Shown here piece after piece: positions 27,985-36,679 of a DNA stretch of 64,000 nt (the stretch's first letter is position 1; the number at the start of each line of letters is the position of its first letter). This stretch comes from Roseburia faecis (lineage in GTDB: Bacteria; Bacillota; Clostridia; Lachnospirales; Lachnospiraceae), in NCBI RefSeq assembly GCF_001406815.1, contig NZ_CVRR01000048.1, positions 62,001 to 126,000 of the forward strand. Reading direction: 5' to 3'. A program made the position numbers and the translations under genes. The notes beneath the pieces are model-generated. The model had not been told where the DNA came from. It searched no databases and saw only the letters and a list, made by a program, of their open reading frames with translations.

Positions 27985-28827
27985 TCAATTGCGCTGTTCT
28001 CTGGGAGAACAGCCAAAATGTTTGCGGTATGCCCGGGAAAAGGTGGAATAATTGTGAAAACCACAGGCATAACATGCGGTGGTGATGGATTCCCCCTGGG
28101 CGATCTGATCTCTTGCCAGCAAAAGGCGCTTCGTGGTCAGATAGTTTCCGATCGTATAACCGGTTTCTTCCTTGAAGGCATGCATGAGATGATACCGGCT
28201 CAGATAGAAATGTTCGGCAAGAAAGTCGATGGTGATGTCATCTGTTAAATGTGCATTTAAATAATCTATCACATGGATCATTTTATGATTTGAGGCTGTG
28301 GTAGAAAGATATTCAATGCGGTTGGAGAGAGCTGCACGGTTTAACTGCACCATCAGCTCCAGAAAAAGAAGTTTATGATAAAGTTCGTTTGCGTATTCTC
28401 TGGAATCCAGAGATTGTTCCAGATCGTGGATAATTCTTGCAATCTGTGTTGTCTTCAGTGCCGGAATACGCAGTACATGCGATTTTTTCTGATGAGCTTC
28501 TTTTAAGCAGAGTGAGAGATCGTCGGAATCATGACAGGCATCCAGGTAGTGTCTGGAAATATAGATGATGATGCGCTCATAAATTTCAGAACTGTGCAGA
28601 ACCGGACGGTGGACCGTACCTGCGGGAACGAATACGATATCCCCCGGTATCAGATCATAGGTACGTCCTTCCACATTGTAAGAAATATTTCCTTTGCGAA
28701 AGATCAGAATTTTATGAAAATCGTGGTAATGAAAGTCAATCGGGCGCATAGAGGTATCTTTTAAGTGAAAAATCTTAAAATCGTCATGAAGATATCCTGT
28801 TTTTTCATAATGTGAGAGTTCTGACAT
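27985..28827 (-). CDS. AraC-family transcriptional regulator with cupin sensor
   Basis: 280 residues. The N-terminal cupin-like sensor (about 20-110: FRKGNISYNVEGRTYDLIPGDIVF in two parts) is followed by an AraC DNA-binding domain with two helix-turn-helix motifs: IDFLAEHFYLSRYHLMHAFK and ITTACYACGFHNYSTFSRAY, ending FGCSPREQ. The ligand is probably a small molecule or sugar. It is divergent from dapF; no sugar operon is adjacent, so the target is unknown. Confidence 0.92.
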   Translation of the reverse strand: MSELSHYEKTGYLHDDFKIFHLKDTSMRPIDFHYHDFHKILIFRKGNISYNVEGRTYDLIPGDIVFVPAGTVHRPVLHSSEIYERIIIYISRHYLDACHDSDDLSLCLKEAHQKKSHVLRIPALKTTQIARIIHDLEQSLDSREYANELYHKLLFLELMVQLNRAALSNRIEYLSTTASNHKMIHVIDYLNAHLTDDITIDFLAEHFYLSRYHLMHAFKEETGYTIGNYLTTKRLLLARDQIAQGESITTACYACGFHNYSTFSRAYRKHFGCSPREQRN

Positions 28828-28992
28828 TGCATAAATCTCCTGTAAATATTAATTAGATTCAGTGTACTATGTTTCCACACAATTTGCAATATAAAAAGCA
28901 CTGTAGTTGTTTTAGAAGACGGATCGTGCGGGTATACTTAGAATAGAAGCTCTGAATCGACAGGATGGAAAAGAAAAAAGGAGTGTAGAAAT

Positions 28993-29829
28993 ATGAAGTT
29001 TACAAAAATGCATGGGTGCGGAAATGATTATGTATATGTCAATTTGTTTGAGGAAAAGATAGCAGATCCTGCAAAGGTATCAATTGCAGTGAGTGACCGC
29101 CATTTTGGAATCGGATCGGATGGCCTGATCACTATTGGCCCATCGGATATCGCGGATTTCAGGATGCGGATTTACAATGCGGATGGCTCGGAGGCGGAGA
29201 TGTGTGGAAACGGAATCCGCTGTGTCGCAAAATATGTATATGATCATAAAATGACGGATAAGAAAGAGATTACGATTGAAACCGGAGCCGGGGTAAAAAC
29301 GTTGCAGCTGACGGTTGCGGATGGCAAGGTTTCGCTGGTTCGTGTGGATATGGGAGAACCAATATTAAAACCGGATTTAATTCCTGTAGATGCATCGGGA
29401 GAACAGGTGGTAGATGAGCCGATTGAAGTAGAGGGCAGAGAGTGGAAGATGACCTGCGTGTCGATGGGGAATCCACATGCGGTAATTTTTGTGGAGGACA
29501 CCGAACATTTTGAACTGGAAAAATACGGTCCGGAGTTTGAACATCATCCACGGTTTCCAAAACGGACCAACACAGAGTTCGTACACGTTATTTCTCCGAC
29601 GGAAGCATCCATGCGGGTGTGGGAACGCGGATCTGCGGAGACGCTTGCCTGTGGTACCGGAACCTGTGCCACGGTTATGGCATGTATCTTAAATCATAAG
29701 ACAGAAAATAAAGTTCTGGTGCATCTGCGGGGCGGAGATCTGACCATCGAGTATGATCCGGATAACAATCATATTTATATGACCGGACCAGCGACAGAAG
29801 TGTTTCATGGAATTTGGGAGGAAAATTAA
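28993..29829 (+). CDS. dapF: Diaminopimelate epimerase
   Basis: 278 residues. It converts LL- to meso-diaminopimelate through a two-cysteine mechanism; the two cysteines are in MCGNGIRC and [19 protein letters not shown] at the N-terminus is typical. Ribosome site AAGGAG precedes the ATG by about 8 bases. Its stop codon is directly followed by the ATG of murE. Confidence 0.96.
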   Translation: MKFTKMHGCGNDYVYVNLFEEKIADPAKVSIAVSDRHFGIGSDGLITIGPSDIADFRMRIYNADGSEAEMCGNGIRCVAKYVYDHKMTDKKEITIETGAGVKTLQLTVADGKVSLVRVDMGEPILKPDLIPVDASGEQVVDEPIEVEGREWKMTCVSMGNPHAVIFVEDTEHFELEKYGPEFEHHPRFPKRTNTEFVHVISPTEASMRVWERGSAETLACGTGTCATVMACILNHKTENKVLVHLRGGDLTIEYDPDNNHIYMTGPATEVFHGIWEEN

Positions 29830-31302
29830 ATGAAAATTAAAGAACTTATCAACGAAATGGAATATGAGATACTGGCGGGAAGCGAGGAGACAGAGATTAC
29901 GACTCTGGTATATGATTCCCGCAAGGTTGAAAAAGGTTCTGTGTTTGTGTGCATCAGCGGAAGTGTGCGTGATGCACATGAGTTTATTCCGGATGTGGCA
30001 GCAAAGGGAGCAGCGGCCATTGTCGTAGAAAAGGATGTAACGCCGATCGATGGAATTACATATATCAAGGTAGAGGACAGCCGTCTGGCACTTGCCTGCA
30101 TGTCTGCGGCGTATTTTGGGCATCCGGCAAAAAAATTAAAGACGATCGGTATTACCGGAACAAAAGGAAAAACAACGACAACCTATATGGTTCGTTCGAT
30201 TCTAGAGTCTGCGGGGATCAAAACCGGACTGATCGGCACGATCGAATCGATTGTTGGTTCTGAGCGTATTCCTTCTGCAAATACGACACCGGAATCTTAC
30301 CGGGTGCAGGAGCTTTTTGCAAAAATGGTAGATGCGGGACTCGATGCTGTTGTGATGGAAGTCTCTTCCCAGGCGCTGATGCTTCACCGCGTATCCGGAT
30401 TTGTGTTTGATATCGGCGTGTTTACCAATCTTGAACCGGATCATATCGGAGAAAATGAGCACAAGGATTTTGCAGATTATATGCACTGCAAGAGTCTTTT
30501 GTTCCAGCAGTGCAGGCATGGAATTTTTAATGGGGACAGCGAGCATCTGCAGGGCATTTTACAGGGACATACCTGTACGGTTGAGACGTTTGGGTATGGA
30601 GCAGAAAATGATCTGATTGCGCAGAAGGTAGAGTTAAAAAAGGAGCATGGGGCACTTGGTGTAAAATATCATGTGGGAGGTTCCATGGATTTTGATGTGG
30701 AAGTCAATGTGCCGGGAAAATTTTCGGTGTATAATTCCCTGACCGCCATTGCAATCTGTCATCATTTTGGTGTCAGTGTTGAAGAAATCAAAAAGGCGAT
30801 GCTTCATGTAAGTGTCAAGGGAAGAATTGAGATTGTACCGGTAACAAAGAGATATACGCTGATGATTGACTATGCACACAATGCCATGGCACTGGAGAGT
30901 CTGTTAACGACCTTGAAAGAGTATGAGCCGGGCAGACTGGTCTGCCTGTTCGGATGCGGAGGAAACCGTGCAAAATCCCGCCGTTATGAGATGGGAGAGG
31001 TATCTTCAAAACTGGCAGATCTGACGGTTGTCACATCGGATAATCCAAGAAATGAAGAACCAATGGATATCATCAACGATATTCTGGTCGGGGTACACAA
31101 AGCCGATGGCGCATATGTGACGATACCGGATCGGAAAGAAGCCATCAGGTATTGCATGGAACATGCCGAGGATGGCGATATCATCGTCCTTGCAGGAAAA
31201 GGGCACGAAGATTACCAGGAGATCAAGGGTGTGAAGCATCATATGGATGAGCGTGAACTGATCGCGGATATTATCCGGGAAAATACGGATCTGAAATTAT
31301 AA
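29830..31302 (+). CDS. murE: UDP-MurNAc-tripeptide synthetase (meso-DAP-adding MurE)
   Basis: 490 residues, Mur ligase with N-terminal UMP-binding domain, central ATPase (GITGTKGKTTTTYM P-loop, residues about 108-121) and C-terminal domain. TSDNPRNEEP contains the DNPR motif that marks enzymes adding meso-DAP rather than lysine. The carbamylated lysine region VKGRIE is present. The ATG follows the dapF stop with no gap, and GGGAGG in the end of dapF serves as ribosome site, so translation is probably coupled with the enzyme that makes its substrate. Confidence 0.95.
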   Translation: MKIKELINEMEYEILAGSEETEITTLVYDSRKVEKGSVFVCISGSVRDAHEFIPDVAAKGAAAIVVEKDVTPIDGITYIKVEDSRLALACMSAAYFGHPAKKLKTIGITGTKGKTTTTYMVRSILESAGIKTGLIGTIESIVGSERIPSANTTPESYRVQELFAKMVDAGLDAVVMEVSSQALMLHRVSGFVFDIGVFTNLEPDHIGENEHKDFADYMHCKSLLFQQCRHGIFNGDSEHLQGILQGHTCTVETFGYGAENDLIAQKVELKKEHGALGVKYHVGGSMDFDVEVNVPGKFSVYNSLTAIAICHHFGVSVEEIKKAMLHVSVKGRIEIVPVTKRYTLMIDYAHNAMALESLLTTLKEYEPGRLVCLFGCGGNRAKSRRYEMGEVSSKLADLTVVTSDNPRNEEPMDIINDILVGVHKADGAYVTIPDRKEAIRYCMEHAEDGDIIVLAGKGHEDYQEIKGVKHHMDERELIADIIRENTDLKL

Positions 31303-31343
31303 CAGGATTATAAATAACAGGAACAGGCAAAAGGAGTGGAAAA

Positions 31344-31913
31344 ATGGGAAAACAGAGTTGGAAAGCGGGAAATATGTTAAATCCGGTGCCGGCTGTGATG
31401 GTCAGTGTGGCGGATCAGAATCATCGGCCAAACATTATTACCGTGGCATGGGCAGGAACCGTCTGCACCAATCCGCCGATGGTTTCCATTTCCGTCCGCC
31501 CATCCCGTTATTCTTATGAGATCATAGAGAAAACCGGAGAATTTGTGATTAATCTGACCAACGAAAAACTGGCAAAGGCCTGTGATTACTGTGGCGTGGT
31601 CAGCGGAAGAGATGTGGATAAATTTAAAAAAACAGGACTTACACCGGTTCCGGTGGAGCATGTGAAAGCTCCGGCAATTGCGGAAAGTCCTGTAAATATT
31701 GCCTGCAGGGTGGTGGAGAGCCATCCGCTTGGCAGTCATACGATGTTTGTGGCGGAAGTACTTGGCGTGACGGTGGATGATGCGTATCTGGATGAAACAG
31801 GAAAATTTGACATCAACGGAACCGGGCTTATCATGTATTCTCACGGAGAATATTTTGCTCTGGGGAAAAAACTCGGCAAATTTGGATACAGCGTACAGAA
31901 AAAGAAAAAATGA
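31344..31913 (+). CDS. Flavin reductase family protein (FMN-binding split barrel)
   Basis: 189 residues. The family pattern is seen in PVPAVMVSVADQNHRPNIIT, WAGTVCTNPPMVSISVRP and GEFVINLTNE, with CDYCGVVSGRDVDKF. Such proteins bind FMN and either reduce flavin for a partner oxygenase or act as oxidoreductases in anaerobes. The basic tail GYSVQKKKK is unusual. Substrate unknown. Ribosome site AAGGAGTGG. The stop codon lies at the edge of the terminator of the opposing operon. Confidence 0.88.
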   Translation: MGKQSWKAGNMLNPVPAVMVSVADQNHRPNIITVAWAGTVCTNPPMVSISVRPSRYSYEIIEKTGEFVINLTNEKLAKACDYCGVVSGRDVDKFKKTGLTPVPVEHVKAPAIAESPVNIACRVVESHPLGSHTMFVAEVLGVTVDDAYLDETGKFDINGTGLIMYSHGEYFALGKKLGKFGYSVQKKKK

Positions 31914-31939
31914 CACGCGGCTTATTGCAGCAGCGTGTC
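31899..31939 (-). terminator. Terminator of the minus-strand malic enzyme operon
   Basis: GACACGC/GCGTGTC arms (31912-31918, 31933-31939) plus a GC extension, followed on the minus strand by a T-rich run (complement of AAAGAAAAAA). The hairpin overlaps the ends of both converging genes. Confidence 0.75.
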
Positions 31940-32437
31940 CATCAGTACAGCATATACATCTTCACTTTTCTTTTTCCAGTTATTGCAGATGGCTTCTGCC
32001 TGTTCTTTTGTAGTTACGCAAAGCGTCAGGTCGATCAGAGGATTGCCGTCAGACCGTACCTGACAGCGTACTGCGTATTTCTGATTGGTTGTCTTATAGT
32101 AATCTGCCAGAATGGAATTTTCCTGTCGGAATTCTAATTTATTCTTTTCAAAAAATCCCTGAACATCATTTTCAATTCCATCATTTAATTTATCTTTGAA
32201 AAATCCAAGTGTTTCTTTTCCCGCAGAAGTCAGAGAGTACTGTGTGTTGCTGTGCGTGGACTCTGCGTGGATTAAATTGGCATCGACCAGATCCCCGATT
32301 ACTTCCTGTACACGGAAATAGTCTGTGTATTCCTGTTCCAGAAAGAAATTGGAAATCTGGGTGTTGGAAAGCGGAAACCCTGCTTTGCTCAGCATATATA
32401 AGATCGTAAGTTTATAGATTGTAAATGGTTCAGCCAT
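31922..32437 (-). CDS. DUF4364 family protein
   Basis: 171 residues with a predicted winged-helix N-terminal half: TIYKLTILYMLSKAGFPLSN, then a recognition-helix-like region, and a HSNTQYSLTSAGKETL wing typical of PadR-like folds. This matches DUF4364, a clostridial family of putative regulators. Its start overlaps the radical SAM stop by 8 bases, so the two are translationally coupled. Role unknown. Confidence 0.85.
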   Translation of the reverse strand: MAEPFTIYKLTILYMLSKAGFPLSNTQISNFFLEQEYTDYFRVQEVIGDLVDANLIHAESTHSNTQYSLTSAGKETLGFFKDKLNDGIENDVQGFFEKNKLEFRQENSILADYYKTTNQKYAVRCQVRSDGNPLIDLTLCVTTKEQAEAICNNWKKKSEDVYAVLMDTLLQ

Positions 32438-33347
32438 AAAAATGTTCTCCTTGTCTGGTATTGCGTTCTTTGAGACGGCGATGAATGGTGTTTAAAATGC
32501 GTTTTTTGTCTGTGCTCCAGGAAGGGGCGAGTAATAGACTGCGGGGACCATCTCCCGTCAGACGGTGAACGACCATGTCCGGGGGAAGAAGTTCCAGGCA
32601 GTCGATCACAAAATCGCTGTATTCATCAAGTTCCATCATGGGAAACGGATGAAGCTGATACTGTTCTGCCAGTGCAGTGCCACGCAGGACATGCAGAAGC
32701 TGCAGCTTGATTCCCGAAACCGGAAGTGCGGCGACATGCCGGACGGTATCTTTCATCATTTCTTTTGTTTCACCGGGAAATCCTAAAATAACATGTGCGA
32801 TCACGGAGATTCCAAGGGCATGAAGTTTGGATACAGCGGCATCAAACTGTGCAACCGTGGTATGCGTGTTCATGGCAGACAGCGTCTTTGCATGGATGCT
32901 CTGCAGACCAAGCTCTATCCATATGGGTTTTTCCTGATTGAGATCGGAGAGGAGTTCTAAGGTTTCCGGAGGAAGGCAGTCACTTCTGGTTCCTATGGAA
33001 AGTGCAACGATTTCTTCCGGTGCCATTGCCTCGGAATAGAGCTGACGCAAAACGTCAACGGGGGCATAGGTGTTGGTAAATGACTGGAAATACGCAATGA
33101 ATTTCTGGCAGTGTGTTTTGGCGGCGATTTTCTGTCTGGCCTGTATGAACTGTTCAGAAACCGGCAGAAATGCATCCGCGGCAAAATCACCGGAGCCTCC
33201 GGCACTGCAGAATGCACATCCTCCGTAAGAGAGTGTTCCGTCGCGGTTGGGACACGTCATCCCACCGCTTAGACTGAGACGGTACACTTTTTCCCCGAAG
33301 ACCTCTTTACAGTAATCGTTCAGAGAATAGTAGCGATTAGCGGACAT
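32430..33347 (-). CDS. TIGR01212-family radical SAM protein (YhcC-like)
   Basis: 305 residues from the ATG at 33347 (MSANRYYSLNDYCKE); a GTG at 33365 would add six residues. The cluster motif is CPNRDGTLSYGGCAFC, i.e. the long CxxxxxxxxxCxxC spacing of the YhcC/TIGR01212 group. HTTVAQFDAAV and GFPGETKEMM also fit. E. coli YhcC has been linked to glutamate synthase biology but its reaction is not established. The start overlaps the malic enzyme gene by 11 bases. Confidence 0.9.
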   Translation of the reverse strand: MSANRYYSLNDYCKEVFGEKVYRLSLSGGMTCPNRDGTLSYGGCAFCSAGGSGDFAADAFLPVSEQFIQARQKIAAKTHCQKFIAYFQSFTNTYAPVDVLRQLYSEAMAPEEIVALSIGTRSDCLPPETLELLSDLNQEKPIWIELGLQSIHAKTLSAMNTHTTVAQFDAAVSKLHALGISVIAHVILGFPGETKEMMKDTVRHVAALPVSGIKLQLLHVLRGTALAEQYQLHPFPMMELDEYSDFVIDCLELLPPDMVVHRLTGDGPRSLLLAPSWSTDKKRILNTIHRRLKERNTRQGEHFYG

Positions 33348-34488
33348 GAGACTTGACTGCTTCACTTACAACTTCTGCCACACGTGGATCAAATGCTTCC
33401 GGCATAATGAAATCTTCATTTAATTCCTCGTCAGAAACTAGGGCTGCAAGTGCTTCTGCTGCTGCAAGTTTCATTTCTTCTGTGATCTGGGTGGCATGTG
33501 CCTCCAATGCACCGCGGAAAATACCAGGGAAAGCGATCACGTTGTTTACCTGATTTGGGAAATCGCTCCGTCCGGTTCCGACAACTTTTGCTCCGGCAGC
33601 TTTGGCCACATCCGGCATGATCTCCGGCACCGGATTTGCCATGGCAAACAGGATGGCATCTTTGTTCATGGAAGAAACCATTTCCGGAGTGACAATGTTT
33701 GGCGCAGAGACACCGACAAAGATATCCGCACCGCGCAGTGCGTCTGCCAGCGTTCCGGAGGCATTTTCGAGATTGGTAACCTCTGTCATTTTTTTCTGCA
33801 TCCAGTTTAAGTTCGGATAATCTTTTCCGATGATTCCTTCACGGTCACACATGGTCACGTGTTTGAAACCGTAAGTCAGAAGAAGTTTGGTGATTGCCAC
33901 ACCGGCAGATCCTGCACCGTTTACCACAACGCGGCAGTCTTCTTTTTTCTTGCCGGTCACACGCAGACCATTGATGATACCGGCCAAAACAACGATGGCG
34001 GTTCCGTGCTGGTCATCATGAAATACCGGGATATCAAGCATTTCTTTCAGACGTTCCTCGATTTCGAAACAACGCGGAGCGGAGATGTCTTCCAGATTGA
34101 TACCGCCGAATCCGGGAGCTATATTTTTCACAGCCTGAATGATCTCTTCGGTGTCCTGGGTGTCCAGACAGATCGGTACAGCGTTAACATTTCCAAATTC
34201 TTTGAATAATACACATTTTCCTTCCATGACCGGCATAGCGGCATAAGGACCGATATTTCCAAGGCCGAGAACGGCGCTTCCGTCGGAAACAACGGCAACC
34301 GTGTTGGCTTTCCAGGTGTATGTGTAGGCAGCAGTTTTATCTTCCGCAATTACTTTGCATGGTTCTGCAACACCCGGAGTGTATGCAATCGCGAGATCCT
34401 CGCGGGTTTTTACTTTTGATTTTGCAACGGTTTCGAGTTTTCCGTTCCATTCTTTGTGGCATAAAAGTGCCTTTTCTTTATTATCCAT
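33337..34488 (-). CDS. Malic enzyme, NAD(P)-dependent
   Basis: 383 residues from the ATG at 34488, seven bases after AAGGAG on the minus strand; the longer frame to 34542 has no ribosome site. It decarboxylates malate to pyruvate. AYTPGVAEPCK, VLGLGNIGPYAAMPVMEGK, DDQHGTAIVVLAGI and the Rossmann loop VVNGAGSAGVAI are all present. It is the short bacterial form without a phosphotransacetylase domain. First gene of the three-gene minus-strand operon. Confidence 0.95.
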   Translation of the reverse strand: MDNKEKALLCHKEWNGKLETVAKSKVKTREDLAIAYTPGVAEPCKVIAEDKTAAYTYTWKANTVAVVSDGSAVLGLGNIGPYAAMPVMEGKCVLFKEFGNVNAVPICLDTQDTEEIIQAVKNIAPGFGGINLEDISAPRCFEIEERLKEMLDIPVFHDDQHGTAIVVLAGIINGLRVTGKKKEDCRVVVNGAGSAGVAITKLLLTYGFKHVTMCDREGIIGKDYPNLNWMQKKMTEVTNLENASGTLADALRGADIFVGVSAPNIVTPEMVSSMNKDAILFAMANPVPEIMPDVAKAAGAKVVGTGRSDFPNQVNNVIAFPGIFRGALEAHATQITEEMKLAAAEALAALVSDEELNEDFIMPEAFDPRVAEVVSEAVKSHVR

Positions 34489-34554
34489 AGTAATTTTCTC
34501 CTTTACATACTCATACTTATTCACAATACCATTCTTGCGCATGAAAAAAAAGAC

Positions 34555-34583
34555 TTCCTATTTTACAGGAAATAGTGTATAAT
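34555..34583 (+). promoter_or_regulatory. Candidate rho promoter
   Basis: TTCCTA (34555-34560), 17 bases, perfect TATAAT (34578-34583). The leader before rho is about 120 bases with no clear hairpin. Confidence 0.45.
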
Positions 34584-34711
34584 AGCTGCATTAGATAATA
34601 TTTGAAATGATTCATAGTCGTTTCTGACTGATATCCCATGCAAATAAGTGTAATTTATGAAATGATTTACGGTACGAAACAAGTCTATATTTTTAAGAAG
34701 GAGCAGATGGA

Positions 34712-36214
34712 ATGAGGGAAAAATATGAGAGTCTTTCTTTGGTTGTGTTAAAAGACCTGGCGAAGGCACGCGGACTCAAAGGAATCTCAACAATGAAAAA
34801 GGGAGAACTGATTGATCGGATGCTGCAGGAAGATGAGCGGGAAAAAGAGGCAGCGCCGAAGGCAAAGACGGTATATACAGCGCGGACAGCTTCCGGACAG
34901 GAAGGAAGAAAGCATACACCAAAACCGCGAAGAGAAGAGCATTCGTCCCATACGGAGGATCACAGCCATCCGGAGCATGGAGAAAGCATGCATGCAGAAC
35001 ATGGAGCACATGCATCACAGGAACAGATCTATAAGGCACAGGAGGATAATGACAGTGCTGCGATCAAAGAAGATATCGTCAGCCTCGACAGTGGAAATAC
35101 AGCGAGCGGTATTCTGGAGGTTATGGCAGACGGATTCGGTTTTATCCGCTGTGAAAACTATCTGCCGGGGGAACATGACGTTTATGTGGCGCCGTCCCAG
35201 ATCCGCAGATTTAATCTAAAGACAGGAGATATTGTCTGTGGAAATACCAAAGTGAAATCCGAGCGGGAGAAATTTTCCGCCCTTTTGTATGTGACTTCGG
35301 TAAACGGATATCATCCTTCGGAAGCACAGAAGCGGACAAACTTTGAGGATCTGACCCCGATTTTTCCGAATGTGCGTCTGCGCATGGAACGTCCCGGCGG
35401 TTCGGTTGCAATGCGTGTGATGGATATTGTTTCCCCGATCGGTAAAGGGCAGCGTGGTATGATTGTATCCCCACCGAAAGCAGGTAAGACAACGCTTTTA
35501 AAGGAAGTCGCAAAGTCGGTAAAGGAAAATAACCCGGAGATGCATCTGATCATTCTGCTGATTGACGAGCGGCCGGAGGAAGTAACCGATATTAAAGAGG
35601 CAATTGAGGGAGAAAATGTAGAGGTCATTTATTCCACTTTCGATGAGACCGCAGAACACCATAAGCGGGTATCGGAAATGGTAATCGAGCGTGCAAAACG
35701 TCTGGTGGAACATAAAAAGGATGTGATGATTCTCCTCGACAGTATCACACGTCTGGCACGTGCCTACAACCTGACCTGTACGCCGAGCGGCCGTACACTT
35801 TCCGGTGGTCTTGATCCGGCGGCACTGCACATGCCGAAACGATTTTTTGGTGCAGCCCGGAATATGAGAGAAGGCGGAAGCCTGACCATTCTTGCCACGG
35901 CACTGGTCGATACCGGAAGCAAGATGGATGACGTGGTATTTGAGGAATTTAAGGGAACCGGTAACATGGAACTTGTTCTTGACCGGAAACTTTCCGAAAA
36001 GAGAATTTTCCCGGCGGTGGATATTGTAAAGTCCGGCACGCGAAGAGACGATCTGCTGCTTGATCCGCAGGAGCGTGAGGGCGTGGAGAATATGCGCCGG
36101 GCATTAAACGGCATGCGGTCGGATGAGGCTGTGGAGAATATTTTAAATATGTTTGCACACACGCGTACAAATGCTGATTTTATCAATCTTGTAAGAAAAA
36201 ACAGAATTCTTTAA
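34712..36214 (+). CDS. rho: Transcription termination factor Rho with His-rich insertion
   Basis: 500 residues, longer than the ~420 of simple Rho. Rho_N/SAP-like domain (1-45: VVLKDLAKARGLKGI), then an inserted charged region (about 45-125) with nine histidines between about 69 and 105, the RNA-binding cold-shock domain (EVMADGFGFIRC), and the RecA-like motor with the P-loop SPPKAGKTT (about 253-261), LIDERPEEVTD and the Q/R loops. It is a hexameric RNA helicase that ends transcription. N-terminal insertions are known in high-GC actinobacteria and some Clostridia; the His-rich sequence is unusual. Confidence 0.96.
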   Translation: MREKYESLSLVVLKDLAKARGLKGISTMKKGELIDRMLQEDEREKEAAPKAKTVYTARTASGQEGRKHTPKPRREEHSSHTEDHSHPEHGESMHAEHGAHASQEQIYKAQEDNDSAAIKEDIVSLDSGNTASGILEVMADGFGFIRCENYLPGEHDVYVAPSQIRRFNLKTGDIVCGNTKVKSEREKFSALLYVTSVNGYHPSEAQKRTNFEDLTPIFPNVRLRMERPGGSVAMRVMDIVSPIGKGQRGMIVSPPKAGKTTLLKEVAKSVKENNPEMHLIILLIDERPEEVTDIKEAIEGENVEVIYSTFDETAEHHKRVSEMVIERAKRLVEHKKDVMILLDSITRLARAYNLTCTPSGRTLSGGLDPAALHMPKRFFGAARNMREGGSLTILATALVDTGSKMDDVVFEEFKGTGNMELVLDRKLSEKRIFPAVDIVKSGTRRDDLLLDPQEREGVENMRRALNGMRSDEAVENILNMFAHTRTNADFINLVRKNRIL

Positions 36215-36221
36215 ATTTCTA

Positions 36222-36250
36222 TTGCATTTGCATGGACGCTATGTTACAAT
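36222..36250 (+). promoter_or_regulatory. rpmE promoter
   Basis: TTGCAT (36222-36227), 17 bases, TACAAT (36245-36250). Confidence 0.65.
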
Positions 36251-36256
36251 AATTAA

Positions 36257-36409
36257 GCTGTTTATCGGGATGTAAACGGACGAAAGTGTCGCTCTTGTAA
36301 CAAGTATCATATGCGGATCGGGCATACGGGTATAAAGAGTGTGACAGAAACCAGAATCAGCCGGAAGACTGATTACAGAAAACGATAAGAATATAAAGAG
36401 GTGAAAATC
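36257..36409 (+). promoter_or_regulatory. Structured leader of rpmE, possible L31 autoregulatory element
   Basis: About 150 bases of untranslated leader follow the promoter. Visible hairpins are GTTTA/TAAAC near 36260 and AATCAG/CTGATT at 36355-36374. Ribosomal-protein leaders of L31 are known in Firmicutes; assignment to that family is inference because I cannot fold or align it. Confidence 0.4.
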
Positions 36410-36610
36410 ATGAGAGAAGGAATCCATCCAGATTATTATCAGGCAACCGTTACCTGCAACTGTGGAAACACATTCGTTACAGGTTCTACAAAGCCGGAGA
36501 TCCACGTAGAAATCTGTTCTAAGTGTCATCCATTCTATACTGGACAGCAGAAGGCTAACCAGGCTCGTGGACGTATCGAACAGTTCAACAAGAAGTATGG
36601 CATGAAATAG
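36410..36610 (+). CDS. rpmE: 50S ribosomal protein L31
   Basis: 66 residues from the ATG at 36410, six bases after GAGGTG; GTG 36401 is an unlikely alternative because it is part of the ribosome site. [12 protein letters not shown] and the zinc-type CNCGN...[10 protein letters not shown] cysteines identify the zinc-containing (C+) L31. It sits at the junction of the two ribosomal subunits. A terminator separates it from the next gene. Confidence 0.97.
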   Translation: MREGIHPDYYQATVTCNCGNTFVTGSTKPEIHVEICSKCHPFYTGQQKANQARGRIEQFNKKYGMK

Positions 36611-36626
36611 AATTGATAAGTCACGT

Positions 36627-36663
36627 AAAAAGGTTGAGGCTGTGTATTGCCTCAACCTTTTTC
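36627..36663 (+). terminator. rpmE terminator
   Basis: AAAAGGTTGAGGC and GCCTCAACCTTTTT pair with a TGTGTATT loop, with T-run. Confidence 0.93.
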
Positions 36664-36679
36664 TCTTACAGGGGGAAAT

